NCBI GenBank assembly: GCA_034926235.1 | Contig: JAYFRE010000071.1 | Span: 1 to 52,214 of the forward strand | Origin: JAYFRE01 sp034926235 | Lineage (GTDB): Bacteria; Pseudomonadota; Alphaproteobacteria; Rhodospirillales; Magnetospirillaceae | Reading direction: 5' to 3' | DNA: 52,214 nucleotides | In this document: positions 1 to 8,230 of the stretch, one piece after another | Position numbering within the stretch: the stretch's first letter is position 1 | Layout: each line of letters opens with the position of its first letter | Position numbers and translations under genes: made by a program | Notes under the pieces: generated by a model | Database searches by the model: none | Told to the model about the DNA's origin: nothing | What the model saw: the letters and a program-made list of their open reading frames with translations, nothing else

Positions 1-23
1 CTGGTCTGGTATTGGAATATCGA

Positions 24-2324
24 TCAGTTTTTCAGCGCCTTACCCGTTTTTGCCAGATGGGCGATTCGCGCTTGAATTTCCGGCAGCCGGACGAGGCCGA
101 GGAAGGCTTCGCGTTCCAGCGTGCGGATTGCGTCTTCCGAGACCGAAGCGCCTTTCTCGGCGTTTCCGCCGGTCAGCACCGTCGCGAGATGGGCTGCGAT
201 GGTTTTGTCGGTGTTGGTTCCGTCCGGCTGCGCATTCGCCCAATCCATCAGAATGGCTGCGCCCGCTTGTCCGGCCACAGACAGGCTTGCGGGCATAGGC
301 GGGCGATAACCCGCTTTGGCCAAGACAATGGCCCGCGCCTTGGCGTCGGCCAGCAGATGGGCGCGGTTCATTGTGATTGTGTCACCCGGCGCAAGGATAC
401 CCATATCCCGTGCCCAATGCGCGGACCCGGAGATTTGTCCGGACAGCAAGCCGGCGAAAAGCCGCTGTAGAGCTTCCGGCGGCAGCGCGCCGCTTCCGCT
501 TCGGAGCAGGCTTTGCGCGCATCCGCCCCATGCAGGCAGAAGACCGCTTTTGACGCCGGGCATGCCGGCGGCAAGTTCCGCATGGGCGACGATGGCGTCG
601 CAATGGAGGATCAACTCGCACCCGCCGTCCAAGGTCTGGCCGAAGGCGGCGGCGACCACCGGGAACGGGCTGCGTTTCAAGGCGAACAGGCTGTCTTGAG
701 CGCAGCGAAGCGTTGCCTCAAGCGCGGCGAAATCGCCGGAATCGATGAGTGCTGCCAGAAGATTGGGATCGGTCCCGGTCGAGAATGCGCGGGGATCTTC
801 GCTGCCGATCACCAGCGCCTGAAAGTGGGTTGGGATCTGGGCGATGGTCCTGTCCAGGGCATCGAACACCGATGGATCGAGTACGGCGCGTTTTGCATGG
901 AGTTCCAGACAGGCCACGCCATCGCCGATATCCCAAAGCGAAGCGCTTGGGGTCGAGAGCAGCGCCGCTGCCCCCGCCGCTCGCGACGGCAGGCTTACCA
1001 TGCCGGCCTTGAGGTCGGGGCGTATCGCTTCGCCGGTCGTGCTCAGATAGCCGTCTTGGGTATAAAACCCACCCAGGGCCGCCGCACGCGCCAAAAGCGG
1101 CGGTATGGCCCGGCCTTCGCTGGCAAGCCGTTGGGCGATCCAAGCCACGCCCACACTGTCGGCCAAAGCGAAGGGGCCTTTACCCCAATTGTAGCCAAGC
1201 CGCATCGCCGTATCGATCGCGGCGATGTCGCCGGCGATTTCGGGTGCGACGGTGCTGGCGTAAAGGATGACTTCGGACAGGACCGTCCAGGCATAAGCGC
1301 CAGCCTTGCCGGGAGTTTCGCAAAGCGCCTTGAGATCGTTTCCAGCCGGGTCGGCGGGGCGGAAAGGCCGGAAAGTCTGACTGGCCGGATCATAGGTTTC
1401 GCGCACGCCGTTCTGCGTACGATAAAATCCGGCTTTGGTCTTGCGGCCATGCAGCCCCGCGGCGACCATCGCCGCAAGAGCGGGGTCCTGGCTCAGCCGG
1501 TAGACATTGAGTTCGTCCGTTGGCGGCAGCATGGCTTCCAGCCCACCCCAGACGGTCGGGACCAGATCGATACCGACCAAATCCATCAACCCGAACACAC
1601 CGGTTCCAGGGACCGTGAAGGGGCGTCCCGCAGCCGCGTCCGCCTCTTCGGGCGTCAGCCCTTGGCGGAAAGCCTCGATCACGCCGACGGCCAGCCAGTG
1701 ACAACCGATGCGATTGGCGATGAAACCGGGCGTATCGCGGGCCATGACGGGGGTCTTGCCCAGCACATTTTCCGCCGCCAGTGTCGCTTTGGCCGTGGTG
1801 GCGGGGGCCGTGCCGGGGCCGCTGATGATTTCCACCAGTTGCATCTGCCGGGGCGGGTTGAAGAAATGGGTAATGACGAAATCCCGGTCGAACCGGGGCG
1901 GCAGACCGGAGACCAGCCGGGCGCGCGGTAATGTCGAGGTGTTCGACGACACGACCGAACCGTCCTTCCGCACCGTTTCGATGCGGGCGTAAAGGGCCTG
2001 CTTGATGTCCGGCTTTTCGACGATCGCTTCGACGATCCAATCGGCGTCGGCCAGCAGCGCCAGATCGTCTTCGGTATTGCCGATGGTGATACACTCGGCC
2101 GCCGCCGGATGCATGAAGCCGCCGGTCTTGAGCTGGCGCTGCAAACCGGCTTCGGCCGGTCCATTGCGCTGCCCGTCCTGGCCCGGAATATCCAACAATA
2201 GAACGGGAATGCCGGCACTGGCGAATTGCGCCGCGATGCCGGCCCCCATCGAACCTGCGCCGATGACGGCGGCCCGGTCGATGGCGGGCGTCATTCCACT
2301 GAACTGATCGCGCTGAATTTTCAT
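24..2324 (-). CDS. fadN: 3-hydroxyacyl-CoA dehydrogenase / enoyl-CoA hydratase (FadN-type)
   Basis: Bifunctional beta-oxidation enzyme of about 766 residues. The N-terminal half is an NAD-dependent 3-hydroxyacyl-CoA dehydrogenase with the Rossmann motif VIGAGSMGAGIAAQF near residue 20. The C-terminal third (about 470-690) is a crotonase/enoyl-CoA hydratase domain with the oxyanion-hole segment GQTLDGGCEL. Dehydrogenase first and hydratase last is the order of FadN, the reverse of FadB/FadJ. A GTG at 2336 is in frame, but the ATG at 2324 has a better-placed GGTGGAG six bases upstream, so I chose it. No thiolase or acyl-CoA dehydrogenase gene is visible next to it; the window ends just past its stop. 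Family assignment is firm, substrate range is not. Confidence 0.9.
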   Translation of the reverse strand: MKIQRDQFSGMTPAIDRAAVIGAGSMGAGIAAQFASAGIPVLLLDIPGQDGQRNGPAEAGLQRQLKTGGFMHPAAAECITIGNTEDDLALLADADWIVEAIVEKPDIKQALYARIETVRKDGSVVSSNTSTLPRARLVSGLPPRFDRDFVITHFFNPPRQMQLVEIISGPGTAPATTAKATLAAENVLGKTPVMARDTPGFIANRIGCHWLAVGVIEAFRQGLTPEEADAAAGRPFTVPGTGVFGLMDLVGIDLVPTVWGGLEAMLPPTDELNVYRLSQDPALAAMVAAGLHGRKTKAGFYRTQNGVRETYDPASQTFRPFRPADPAGNDLKALCETPGKAGAYAWTVLSEVILYASTVAPEIAGDIAAIDTAMRLGYNWGKGPFALADSVGVAWIAQRLASEGRAIPPLLARAAALGGFYTQDGYLSTTGEAIRPDLKAGMVSLPSRAAGAAALLSTPSASLWDIGDGVACLELHAKRAVLDPSVFDALDRTIAQIPTHFQALVIGSEDPRAFSTGTDPNLLAALIDSGDFAALEATLRCAQDSLFALKRSPFPVVAAAFGQTLDGGCELILHCDAIVAHAELAAGMPGVKSGLLPAWGGCAQSLLRSGSGALPPEALQRLFAGLLSGQISGSAHWARDMGILAPGDTITMNRAHLLADAKARAIVLAKAGYRPPMPASLSVAGQAGAAILMDWANAQPDGTNTDKTIAAHLATVLTGGNAEKGASVSEDAIRTLEREAFLGLVRLPEIQARIAHLAKTGKALKN

Positions 2325-2441
2325 GCGATTCTCCACCCATCTGTTTTTCGCTTCGGTCCGAAGACCGGAGTTTGAAGCTTAGAGAAGGAGTGACGGAGCA
2401 GGGAATGTTAGAAAAGCGATAGGAGAATATGAGGAGTGTTG

Positions 2442-2456
2442 TGCTGCGTTGCAGCA
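2442..2456. promoter_or_regulatory. Palindrome upstream of the fadN-type gene (possible operator)
   Basis: TGCTGC-GTT-GCAGCA is a perfect 6-bp inverted repeat with a 3-base centre, about 120 bases upstream of the fadN start. Size and symmetry fit a dimeric helix-turn-helix operator. The neighbouring PAS-LuxR regulator is a candidate ligand by proximity only. Confidence 0.3.
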
Positions 2457-2468
2457 TAATGCATGGAA

Positions 2469-2504
2469 CCCCGATCGCCGGTTCTTAAAGACCGGGGATC
2501 GGGG
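2469..2504 (-). terminator. Strong GC-rich hairpin downstream of the luxR-type gene
   Basis: CCCCGATC-G-CCGGT, loop TCTTAAAG, then ACCGG-G-GATCGGGG: a near-continuous 14-bp stem starting 31 bases after the luxR stop. There is no long T run, so it may be a weak intrinsic terminator or an RNA 3'-end stabiliser. Confidence 0.5.
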
Positions 2505-2534
2505 AGGTTCACACAAACCGGTTTCGTGCGCGTT

Positions 2535-3503
2535 TTAAGACGCTGTTTGTTCCAGAATCACATGCAGGTATCGATTGAGGCTGACCTTCTTGTTGGATAG
2601 GCCGAGCTTCTTGCGGATGTTGTGGCGGTGGAAGTCGATGCTTTCCTTGGTCACGCCCAGGATATGGGCGATTTCCTTGCTGGAGCGGCCGGCTTTGACA
2701 TAGCGGGCGACGCGGCTTTCCGCCGGAGTCAGGACCAATGCCTCGGCGCGGGCCGCGCCGGGAGACGGCTTGGGAGATGCGCGCCCGGCGCTTGCGACGC
2801 AGCATTCCATGGCGTGGACATAAGCCCTTTGTTCGGCGCTCAAGGGGGTGTTCTTCAGCAACCCGATCAGCGGAGCCAGATGATGCTTGAGCGTCCGGTC
2901 TTCAAGGTAAGCCGGGTCGGTGCCGCGAGCATCGATCAAATCGATGACCGATTTTAGCACCGTCTTCATATCGTCGAGACTGTAATCCTGAGAGCCGGAG
3001 CGCGTCCCGTCATCGAGCTTCCGCCAGACGTCGTCGTCGGTAATGTCCAGGCAGATCATGGCCAGTCCGACGACATCGCCGCCATGGCCGACCAGGGGCG
3101 ACAGATGGGAATGCCAGTTGCTGGCGATCGGCCGTCCGTGCCAGACGGTGTTCAGCTGGACATTGTAATGGGTTTCCCCTCTGACCGAGTTCATCACACG
3201 GTCGAACCAGGGGTCGAAAGGCAGGGAAGGGACGGACAGGATATCGGCGTAATGAACCCCCACCGGCGGCTGGTTGATATAGGGGGTATATTGGCGCATC
3301 TTGTCGCTGTAGATTTTGTTGCATTTTCGCAAGATGAGATTCTTGTCGAAAATAGCGACACCCGCGATGCATTCATGCACGGCTGAATGATCGAACGCCT
3401 GTTCCCAGTCCGATTCCCATTCCGGCTCTGTGGCGCCCAGGGTGCCTTTTTTCAAACTGATTACGCGAGATCTTATGTTCTCGACCGAAACCGACATCAC
3501 CAT
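2535..3503 (-). CDS. PAS-domain LuxR-family transcriptional regulator
   Basis: 322 residues. A PAS-like sensor region spans about residues 36-155 (AVHECIAGVAIFDKNLILRK through GLAMICLDITD). A linker follows, then a C-terminal LuxR/GerE helix-turn-helix at about 257-315, with LTPAESRVARYVKAGRSSKE leading into the recognition helix and HNIRKKLGL. There is no receiver domain and no membrane segment, so it looks like a soluble regulator sensing through PAS. The ATG at 3503 has GGAGG seven bases upstream. It lies upstream of, and parallel to, the fadN-type gene, so control of fatty-acid oxidation is possible; that is inference. Ligand unknown. Confidence 0.85.
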   Translation of the reverse strand: MVMSVSVENIRSRVISLKKGTLGATEPEWESDWEQAFDHSAVHECIAGVAIFDKNLILRKCNKIYSDKMRQYTPYINQPPVGVHYADILSVPSLPFDPWFDRVMNSVRGETHYNVQLNTVWHGRPIASNWHSHLSPLVGHGGDVVGLAMICLDITDDDVWRKLDDGTRSGSQDYSLDDMKTVLKSVIDLIDARGTDPAYLEDRTLKHHLAPLIGLLKNTPLSAEQRAYVHAMECCVASAGRASPKPSPGAARAEALVLTPAESRVARYVKAGRSSKEIAHILGVTKESIDFHRHNIRKKLGLSNKKVSLNRYLHVILEQTAS

Positions 3504-3752
3504 ATCGCTTCCTCCGCAGCAACAAGGGTGTCATCACGCTCCATCGCCTTAAGCTCTCGTCCACCGCCCGGGGGCCGGACTGCATTTTTTCGGATCGTAA
3601 ATAAGCGTCGCGTGCAGCCTGCGGCGGTTTCCCGGCAGGATGGCCGAACGAGGTCAAGGACAAGAGTCAATACAGCACAGCCGCGAGGGACCGCGCAAGG
3701 CGCGTTTCCGCTTTTCGTCGGTTCCGGCGGAGAAGCTGGCTTTTCTGCCGGT

Positions 3753-4370
3753 TTAGAAGAGACGGTTGAAAGCCGCGACCGCCGCCGCAGGTCCGTCGGG
3801 GTCGTTCCAAATGGCGCCAGACACCGACAGGAAATCGGCCCCTGCCTCGATCAGCAGCGGCGCGTTCTGTACGGTGATGCCGCCGATGGCGACGCAAGGA
3901 ACCTCCATTATCTCGGCCCACCAGGCCAGCGTCTCGATCTCGGCGATGATCTCGACCTTCTTGGTCTCGGTCGGAAAGAAACCGCCGAAAGCGACATAAT
4001 CGGCCCCGGCCTCGGCGGCCTCCATCGCCAGATGGCGGGAATTATGGCAACTGACGCCGATGATCGCCTGGGGGCCCAATATGGCGCGGGCTTCCCGATA
4101 GGGCGTGTCGTCCTGGCCGACATGGGCGCCGTCGCAATCGGTGCGGGCAGCCAAATCGGGGCGGTCGTTCAGCAGAAAGGCGACCTCGCGCGATTGCGCG
4201 ATGGGACGCAAGGTGTCGATGGCGCGCAGGATTTCGTCGTCGGGGCAATCCTTCAGCCGAAGCTGGATGGCGGCGACGTCCCCGCCATCCAGGGCGGAGG
4301 ACAGGCGGTCGGCGAACAACGCCAGATCGCCCAGATCGGGCGGCGTGATCAGATAGAGGCGGCAGGCGAT
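3753..4370 (-). CDS. thiE: Thiamine-phosphate synthase, apparent AUC start
   Basis: ThiE joins HMP-PP and thiazole phosphate to make thiamine phosphate in the cytosol. The family hallmarks are here: first beta strand CRLYLITPPDLGD, AAIQLRLKD, the region THVGQDDTPYREAR (read as GAHVGQDDTPYREAR), YVAFGGFFPTETKK and CVAIGGI. The first strand lies upstream of every ATG, GTG or TTG in frame; the only one, TTG at 4319, would delete it. The frame runs back to ATC at 4368-4370, preceded at an ideal 8-base distance by AAGGAG, and just after the stop of the upstream gene. I therefore place the start at ATC, giving about 205 residues, the normal family size. A base error in an ATG is the alternative. 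Co-directional with purC, purS and an unknown gene. Confidence 0.85.
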   Translation of the reverse strand: MACRLYLITPPDLGDLALFADRLSSALDGGDVAAIQLRLKDCPDDEILRAIDTLRPIAQSREVAFLLNDRPDLAARTDCDGAHVGQDDTPYREARAILGPQAIIGVSCHNSRHLAMEAAEAGADYVAFGGFFPTETKKVEIIAEIETLAWWAEIMEVPCVAIGGITVQNAPLLIEAGADFLSVSGAIWNDPDGPAAAVAAFNRLF

Positions 4371-4384
4371 GGGAGTCTCTCCTT
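4368..4384 (-). promoter_or_regulatory. Ribosome binding site and candidate AUC start of thiE
   Basis: On the minus strand AAGGAG (4379-4384) is followed by 8 bases and then ATC (4368-4370), GCC, TGC, CGC, the codons that open the conserved first strand of ThiE. No standard start codon is available at this distance. Confidence 0.55.
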
Positions 4385-4392
4385 GCTGTCTT

Positions 4393-4815
4393 TTAGGCCG
4401 AGCAGCGGTCGTTCCGTTCCAGGAAACGCGCCGCCGAAGCCTTCATGTCCGGGCAGGTAGCCAGATCCAGTATAGCGCCATCCTCTCCGGGTGCGTAAAT
4501 CTTGGCGTTCATCTGGGCGGCGATGTCGCGCAATTTCGCCAATGTCGAATCCAGGACATCGACGCGCACGGCCTTGATGCCCGAACGTAACGCGGCCAGC
4601 GCCAGGCCCGGCGCGTCGCCGCAATCGAGCATCGCGGTCGCCTGCGCGCCGGGAACCCGGTCGAGCGCGGCCTCGGTCAGGGCGCGGAAGAATAAGGGGC
4701 CCATCGATTGCGCGCCTTCGGACGGCGAACGCAAGGTTACGGGAACGCCCGCGTCACGGGCGGCTGTCAAGGCCAGGATGGCCTGGCTCAGGGAATGAAC
4801 GATAAAGGTCGTCAT
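4393..4815 (-). CDS. Conserved hypothetical protein between purS and thiE
   Basis: 140 residues, soluble, no signal peptide or membrane segment. The sequence alternates hydrophobic strands and helices (FIVHSLSQAILALTAARDAG, ATAMLDCGDAPGLALAALRS, IKAVRVDVLDSTLAKLRDIA), suggesting a small alpha/beta fold. I do not recognise a named family. Its stop is 22 bases before the thiE start and it follows purS by 51 bases, so it is probably co-transcribed with them. Position suggests a link to purine or thiamine metabolism; nothing in the sequence proves it. Confidence 0.75.
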   Translation of the reverse strand: MTTFIVHSLSQAILALTAARDAGVPVTLRSPSEGAQSMGPLFFRALTEAALDRVPGAQATAMLDCGDAPGLALAALRSGIKAVRVDVLDSTLAKLRDIAAQMNAKIYAPGEDGAILDLATCPDMKASAARFLERNDRCSA

Positions 4816-4866
4816 CGGCGAACTCGTGCAAGGCTGGCGGGCCGCCCCGCATGGGGCGGCCCTGGG

Positions 4867-5109
4867 TCAGCCCTCGAGATCGATGCTGTAATTCTCGATC
4901 ACCAGATTGGCGAGCAGGCTGCGGCACATGCCGTCCACGGCCTCGCGCGCGGCCTTGGGGTCCGTTTCAGCCAAATCCAGTTCGATAGACTTGCCCTGGC
5001 GGACATTGTTGACGCCGGAAAAACCGAGCGAGGCGAGGGCGTGGCCCACCGCCTTGCCCTGGGGGTCGAGAACGCCTTCCTTCAGCGTGATGTGAACCTT
5101 GGCCTTCAC
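4867..5109 (-). CDS. purS: Phosphoribosylformylglycinamidine synthase subunit PurS
   Basis: 80 residues, the usual length for PurS, the small dimeric subunit that bridges PurQ (glutaminase) and PurL in the fourth step of purine synthesis. The sequence starts KAKVHITLKEGVLDPQGKAV and contains the family segment GVNNVRQGKSIELDL. It lies 52 bases after purC. The usual purQ and purL partners do not follow: an unknown gene and thiE come next, so PurQ and PurL must be encoded elsewhere. Confidence 0.93.
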   Translation of the reverse strand: MKAKVHITLKEGVLDPQGKAVGHALASLGFSGVNNVRQGKSIELDLAETDPKAAREAVDGMCRSLLANLVIENYSIDLEG

Positions 5110-5161
5110 GGGATCGTCTCTTCTGTTGCGTTAAAGGGAGGAGGGATGCGGGATATCCAGC

Positions 5162-5926
5162 TTATTGCACGGTCTCGGGGCCGCGCAGGTCGCGGGGGCC
5201 GCCTTCGGGCAGGATGCCCAGCCGCCGGGCCACTTCCTGATAGGCTTCCTCGACACCGCCCAGATCGCGCCGGAACCGGTCCTTGTCCATCTTGTCGTTG
5301 GTCTTCAAATCCCACAGACGGCAGCTATCGGGGCTGATTTCGTCGGCAAGCACGATCTGCATTTCGTCGCCATTGTAAAGGCGGCCGAACTCGATCTTGA
5401 AATCTACCAGACGGATGCCGACGCCCAGGAACAGGCCGGTCAGGAAATCATTGATGCGCAAGGACAGCGCCATGATGTCGTCCAGTTCCTGGACGGTCGC
5501 CCAACCGAAGGCGGTGATATGCTCTTCGGACACCATGGGGTCGCCCAGCTCATCGGACTTGAAATAATATTCGATGATCGACCGGGGCAGGGCGGTGCCT
5601 TCGGGGATGCCGAAACGCTGCGACAGCGAGCCGGCGGTGACGTTGCGCACCACGACTTCCAGCGGCACGATCTCGACTTCGCGCACCAATTGTTCGCGCA
5701 TGTTGAGACGGCGCACGAAATGGGTCGGGATGCCGATTTCGCCCAGCCGGGTCATCAGATATTCCGAGATGCGGTTGTTCAGCACGCCTTTGCCGGTGAT
5801 CGTCCCCTTCTTCTTGTTGTTGAAGGCGGTGGCGTCATCCTTGAAATACTGCACCAGGGTGCCGGGTTCGGGGCCCTCGAACAGGACCTTGGCTTTACCC
5901 TCGTAGATCTGCTTGCGTCTGGCCAT
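5162..5926 (-). CDS. purC: Phosphoribosylaminoimidazole-succinocarboxamide synthase
   Basis: 254 residues, matching bacterial SAICAR synthetases. It ligates aspartate to CAIR using ATP in de novo purine synthesis. Visible family segments are the N-terminal nucleotide-binding start RRKQIYEGKAKVLFEGPEPG, the lid and ribose-phosphate region PTHFVRRLNMREQLVREVEI, EVVVRNVTAGSL, and LVDFKIEFGR, followed by LADEISPDSCRLWD, the SAICAR synthetase signature. It is the first gene of the purC-purS-unknown-thiE run. An inverted repeat (CCGCCTG...CAGGCGG, 5955-5977) sits in its leader. Confidence 0.96.
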   Translation of the reverse strand: MARRKQIYEGKAKVLFEGPEPGTLVQYFKDDATAFNNKKKGTITGKGVLNNRISEYLMTRLGEIGIPTHFVRRLNMREQLVREVEIVPLEVVVRNVTAGSLSQRFGIPEGTALPRSIIEYYFKSDELGDPMVSEEHITAFGWATVQELDDIMALSLRINDFLTGLFLGVGIRLVDFKIEFGRLYNGDEMQIVLADEISPDSCRLWDLKTNDKMDKDRFRRDLGGVEEAYQEVARRLGILPEGGPRDLRGPETVQ

Positions 5927-6104
5927 GATTTTACATCCGGAACGTGAAGGAGGCCCGCCTGTTTCAGGCGCAGGCGGACCGCGCCACCCTCGATAAAGAA
6001 GAAGAACGGCCGGGACGGCATCGAAGCCCCGGCTGCCCGCTAATGATGCAGGGCACCATATAGCAGGGGGACGGACAGTACAACAGCGGCCTCTTCCGCG
6101 CCGC

Positions 6105-7889
6105 TCAGGATGGCGTGCGGGGTTGGACGCCGAATGTCACATGCATGGCACCCCAATAGCGGCCATGAATGCGGATGAGCATCGCCAGGTTGCGCAGCAT
6201 TCTCATATCGCCGGTTGCCACCTCGCGGATATAGCTGGTGACGACATAGCGTTCGCTGGAATCGGCCGCGAGCTCGGCCGCCCGGGCCGTCGCTCCGGGC
6301 AGCATCTTCCGGCTGCGGCAATTGGCCGCGTTCCAGACCGGATCGGACCCTTGCGGCTTGGAGCAATAGCGGTTGTTGGTGGGGACATAGCCGTTCCGAT
6401 CGGTGGCGCACACCGCGTAAAGGCGGGGATCGCTGGCCAGAAGCGGTTCCTGGATTTGCGGCAGGATACGGTCGGTCAGAGCCGTGAAGCGGGTCATATG
6501 CTGAAGGGGATTGGTGCCGCCGATCGGCTGATAGTCCTCGTCGAACAGATCCGCCATGGAAATATCGCCGGAATCGACTGCCCGTTCGAATGCCTCCGTG
6601 GCGCGCCGACGCCCTTCGTCCGCGATCGAGAACACCCACAAATCGAGAATGTCGAGACGGTCGATCATCCGTTCCAGCATCCGCGCCGGCATGCGCTCCA
6701 CATCGTCGAAAACCAGAGCTGTGTTTCCGTCCGGACGGGGGCGGAGCGCGCCCGCGAACGATCCAAGCCAGGGCAGGACCAGCGCGCCGCGCGACAGATC
6801 GAGGGGTTGGCGGCAACGCAGCAAGGCGTCTTCGGACGATAGCGATAAGAGCCGCGCATCGACGTTTCTGTCCCCCAAATCCAGGCTGACCGGCATATCG
6901 AGGTCGAGGCGGTGCAGCGCCGACCGGGATGCCACGCTGGCATTTACCACCGCCGACAAGCGGGTGGTCATGCCGGCCAGGGCGGCGGCGATGCCGCTTT
7001 CACGCTGTTTGACGTCATCGGCCTTTTCGGTGGCCCGGTTGGCGTAATCGCCGATGGCGACGACGTCTTCGACCGTCTGATTGACGTCCGCCGTCATCTT
7101 GTGGGCGCTTTTGCTGATTTCCCGCGTGGCTTCGGTCTGCTGGCCGGTAGCGATGGCCGCCTCGCCGCTGATGGCGCGGATGCCGTTCACGGCCTGGCCG
7201 ATCTGCACGATCGCGGCGGCGGCGGCCGTGCTGGTGCGTTCGATGCCGGCGATCTTGGCCTGGATATCCCGGGTGGCGGCGCGGGTTTGCGCGGCAAGAT
7301 CCTTGACCTCGCCCGCGACCACGGCGAAACCCTTGCCCGCCGATCCCGCGCGCTGCGCCTCGATCGACGCGTTCAGCGCCAGCATGTTGGTCCGTTTGGC
7401 GATAGTCTCGATCAACACCAGGACGCCGCTGATCGCCTCTGCCGCTTCGACCATGCCGCCAATGGTGTCCGACGCCTTGGCAACGCTGCCGACGGCCTCT
7501 GCCGACAGCGCCGAAACCTTATCCATCATGGCGGCGATCTGGTGCGCCGAAGCGGCCAATTCCTCGGTGGCCGCAGCAACGGTCTGGACGTCTCCGACCG
7601 TTGCCTTGGCGGTGCCGGCGACGGATCGCGCTTTGTCGCTGACTTCCGAGGCGGCGCCGATCGCATCCTGGATCGATTCTTCGACCCGGTCGATTTCTGT
7701 GCCGATGATTCCGACCGTGCCGGCGATCTCGCCGCCGACTGCCGCGGTCAGGGCGTCGGCGGCATGAAGACGTCGGATCGCGCGAATGCGTTCGTCATGC
7801 GCCGCCTGTTCAGCCTGATCGTCGATTTCCGGTTTTTCCGCGCTATCTTCCCGCCGTGGCCTGCGGTTGAGCAAATCCTGGAAAAACAT
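6105..7889 (-). CDS. Soluble methyl-accepting chemotaxis protein with C-terminal sensor-like module
   Basis: About 594 residues from the ATG at 7889, which has GGGGG just upstream. The signalling domain is about residues 60-310 and includes the hairpin-tip segment LIETIAKRTNMLALNASIEA followed by AGSAGKGFAVVAGEVKDLA. No transmembrane segment precedes it. After the signalling domain come a PilZ-like stretch (PVSLDLGDRNVDARLLSLS) and a C-terminal part with ATDRNGYVPTNNRYCSKPQG and HGRYWGAMHVTFG, a module I recall from alphaproteobacterial chemoreceptors. It should couple to CheA/CheW in the cytoplasm. Ligand unknown. No che genes are adjacent, so it is an orphan receptor. Confidence 0.85.
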   Translation of the reverse strand: MFFQDLLNRRPRREDSAEKPEIDDQAEQAAHDERIRAIRRLHAADALTAAVGGEIAGTVGIIGTEIDRVEESIQDAIGAASEVSDKARSVAGTAKATVGDVQTVAAATEELAASAHQIAAMMDKVSALSAEAVGSVAKASDTIGGMVEAAEAISGVLVLIETIAKRTNMLALNASIEAQRAGSAGKGFAVVAGEVKDLAAQTRAATRDIQAKIAGIERTSTAAAAAIVQIGQAVNGIRAISGEAAIATGQQTEATREISKSAHKMTADVNQTVEDVVAIGDYANRATEKADDVKQRESGIAAALAGMTTRLSAVVNASVASRSALHRLDLDMPVSLDLGDRNVDARLLSLSSEDALLRCRQPLDLSRGALVLPWLGSFAGALRPRPDGNTALVFDDVERMPARMLERMIDRLDILDLWVFSIADEGRRRATEAFERAVDSGDISMADLFDEDYQPIGGTNPLQHMTRFTALTDRILPQIQEPLLASDPRLYAVCATDRNGYVPTNNRYCSKPQGSDPVWNAANCRSRKMLPGATARAAELAADSSERYVVTSYIREVATGDMRMLRNLAMLIRIHGRYWGAMHVTFGVQPRTPS

Positions 7890-8188
7890 GTTTCCCCCTA
7901 TCCCCTGTTTTCGCTTCAGGCCGGTTTGAACGGCTGTCGAAAAAGAGGAGGACTGCAATGCCCGTGCCACGGGTAAGAGACGGTAAAAGGCCGCCCATGT
8001 GCGGAAACGATGACGGCGCGTATCGGTCCGGGTGGTGAAAGAGCGTCGGAATGGAGCGGATGCGCGGGGTTTCGGGGTGATGACGATGGAGATCGCCCCG
8101 ATCACGAGCGGGATCGGCCTATCGTGAAACAATAGCGGAGACGTTTTTTAGCAACGAGGCTTTGGCGGTGGTGACGTTAGGGCCTTGT

Positions 8189-8230
8189 CCTGAAAAATGA
8201 CGGCGGCGTCCTAAAAACTGACGGCGGCGT
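8189..8230. repeat. Tandem 21-bp duplication at the end of the NRDE gene
   Basis: Two adjacent 21-base units, 8189-8209 and 8210-8230, match at 19 of 21 positions. The right-hand unit contains the stop codon and last codons of the NRDE gene (minus strand); the left-hand unit is the copy just past the stop. Confidence 0.75.

Noticed and set aside
3504..5161. TPP riboswitch controlling thiE
   Set aside because: No CTGAGA...ACCTGATC-type THI-box pattern was seen upstream of thiE or purC.
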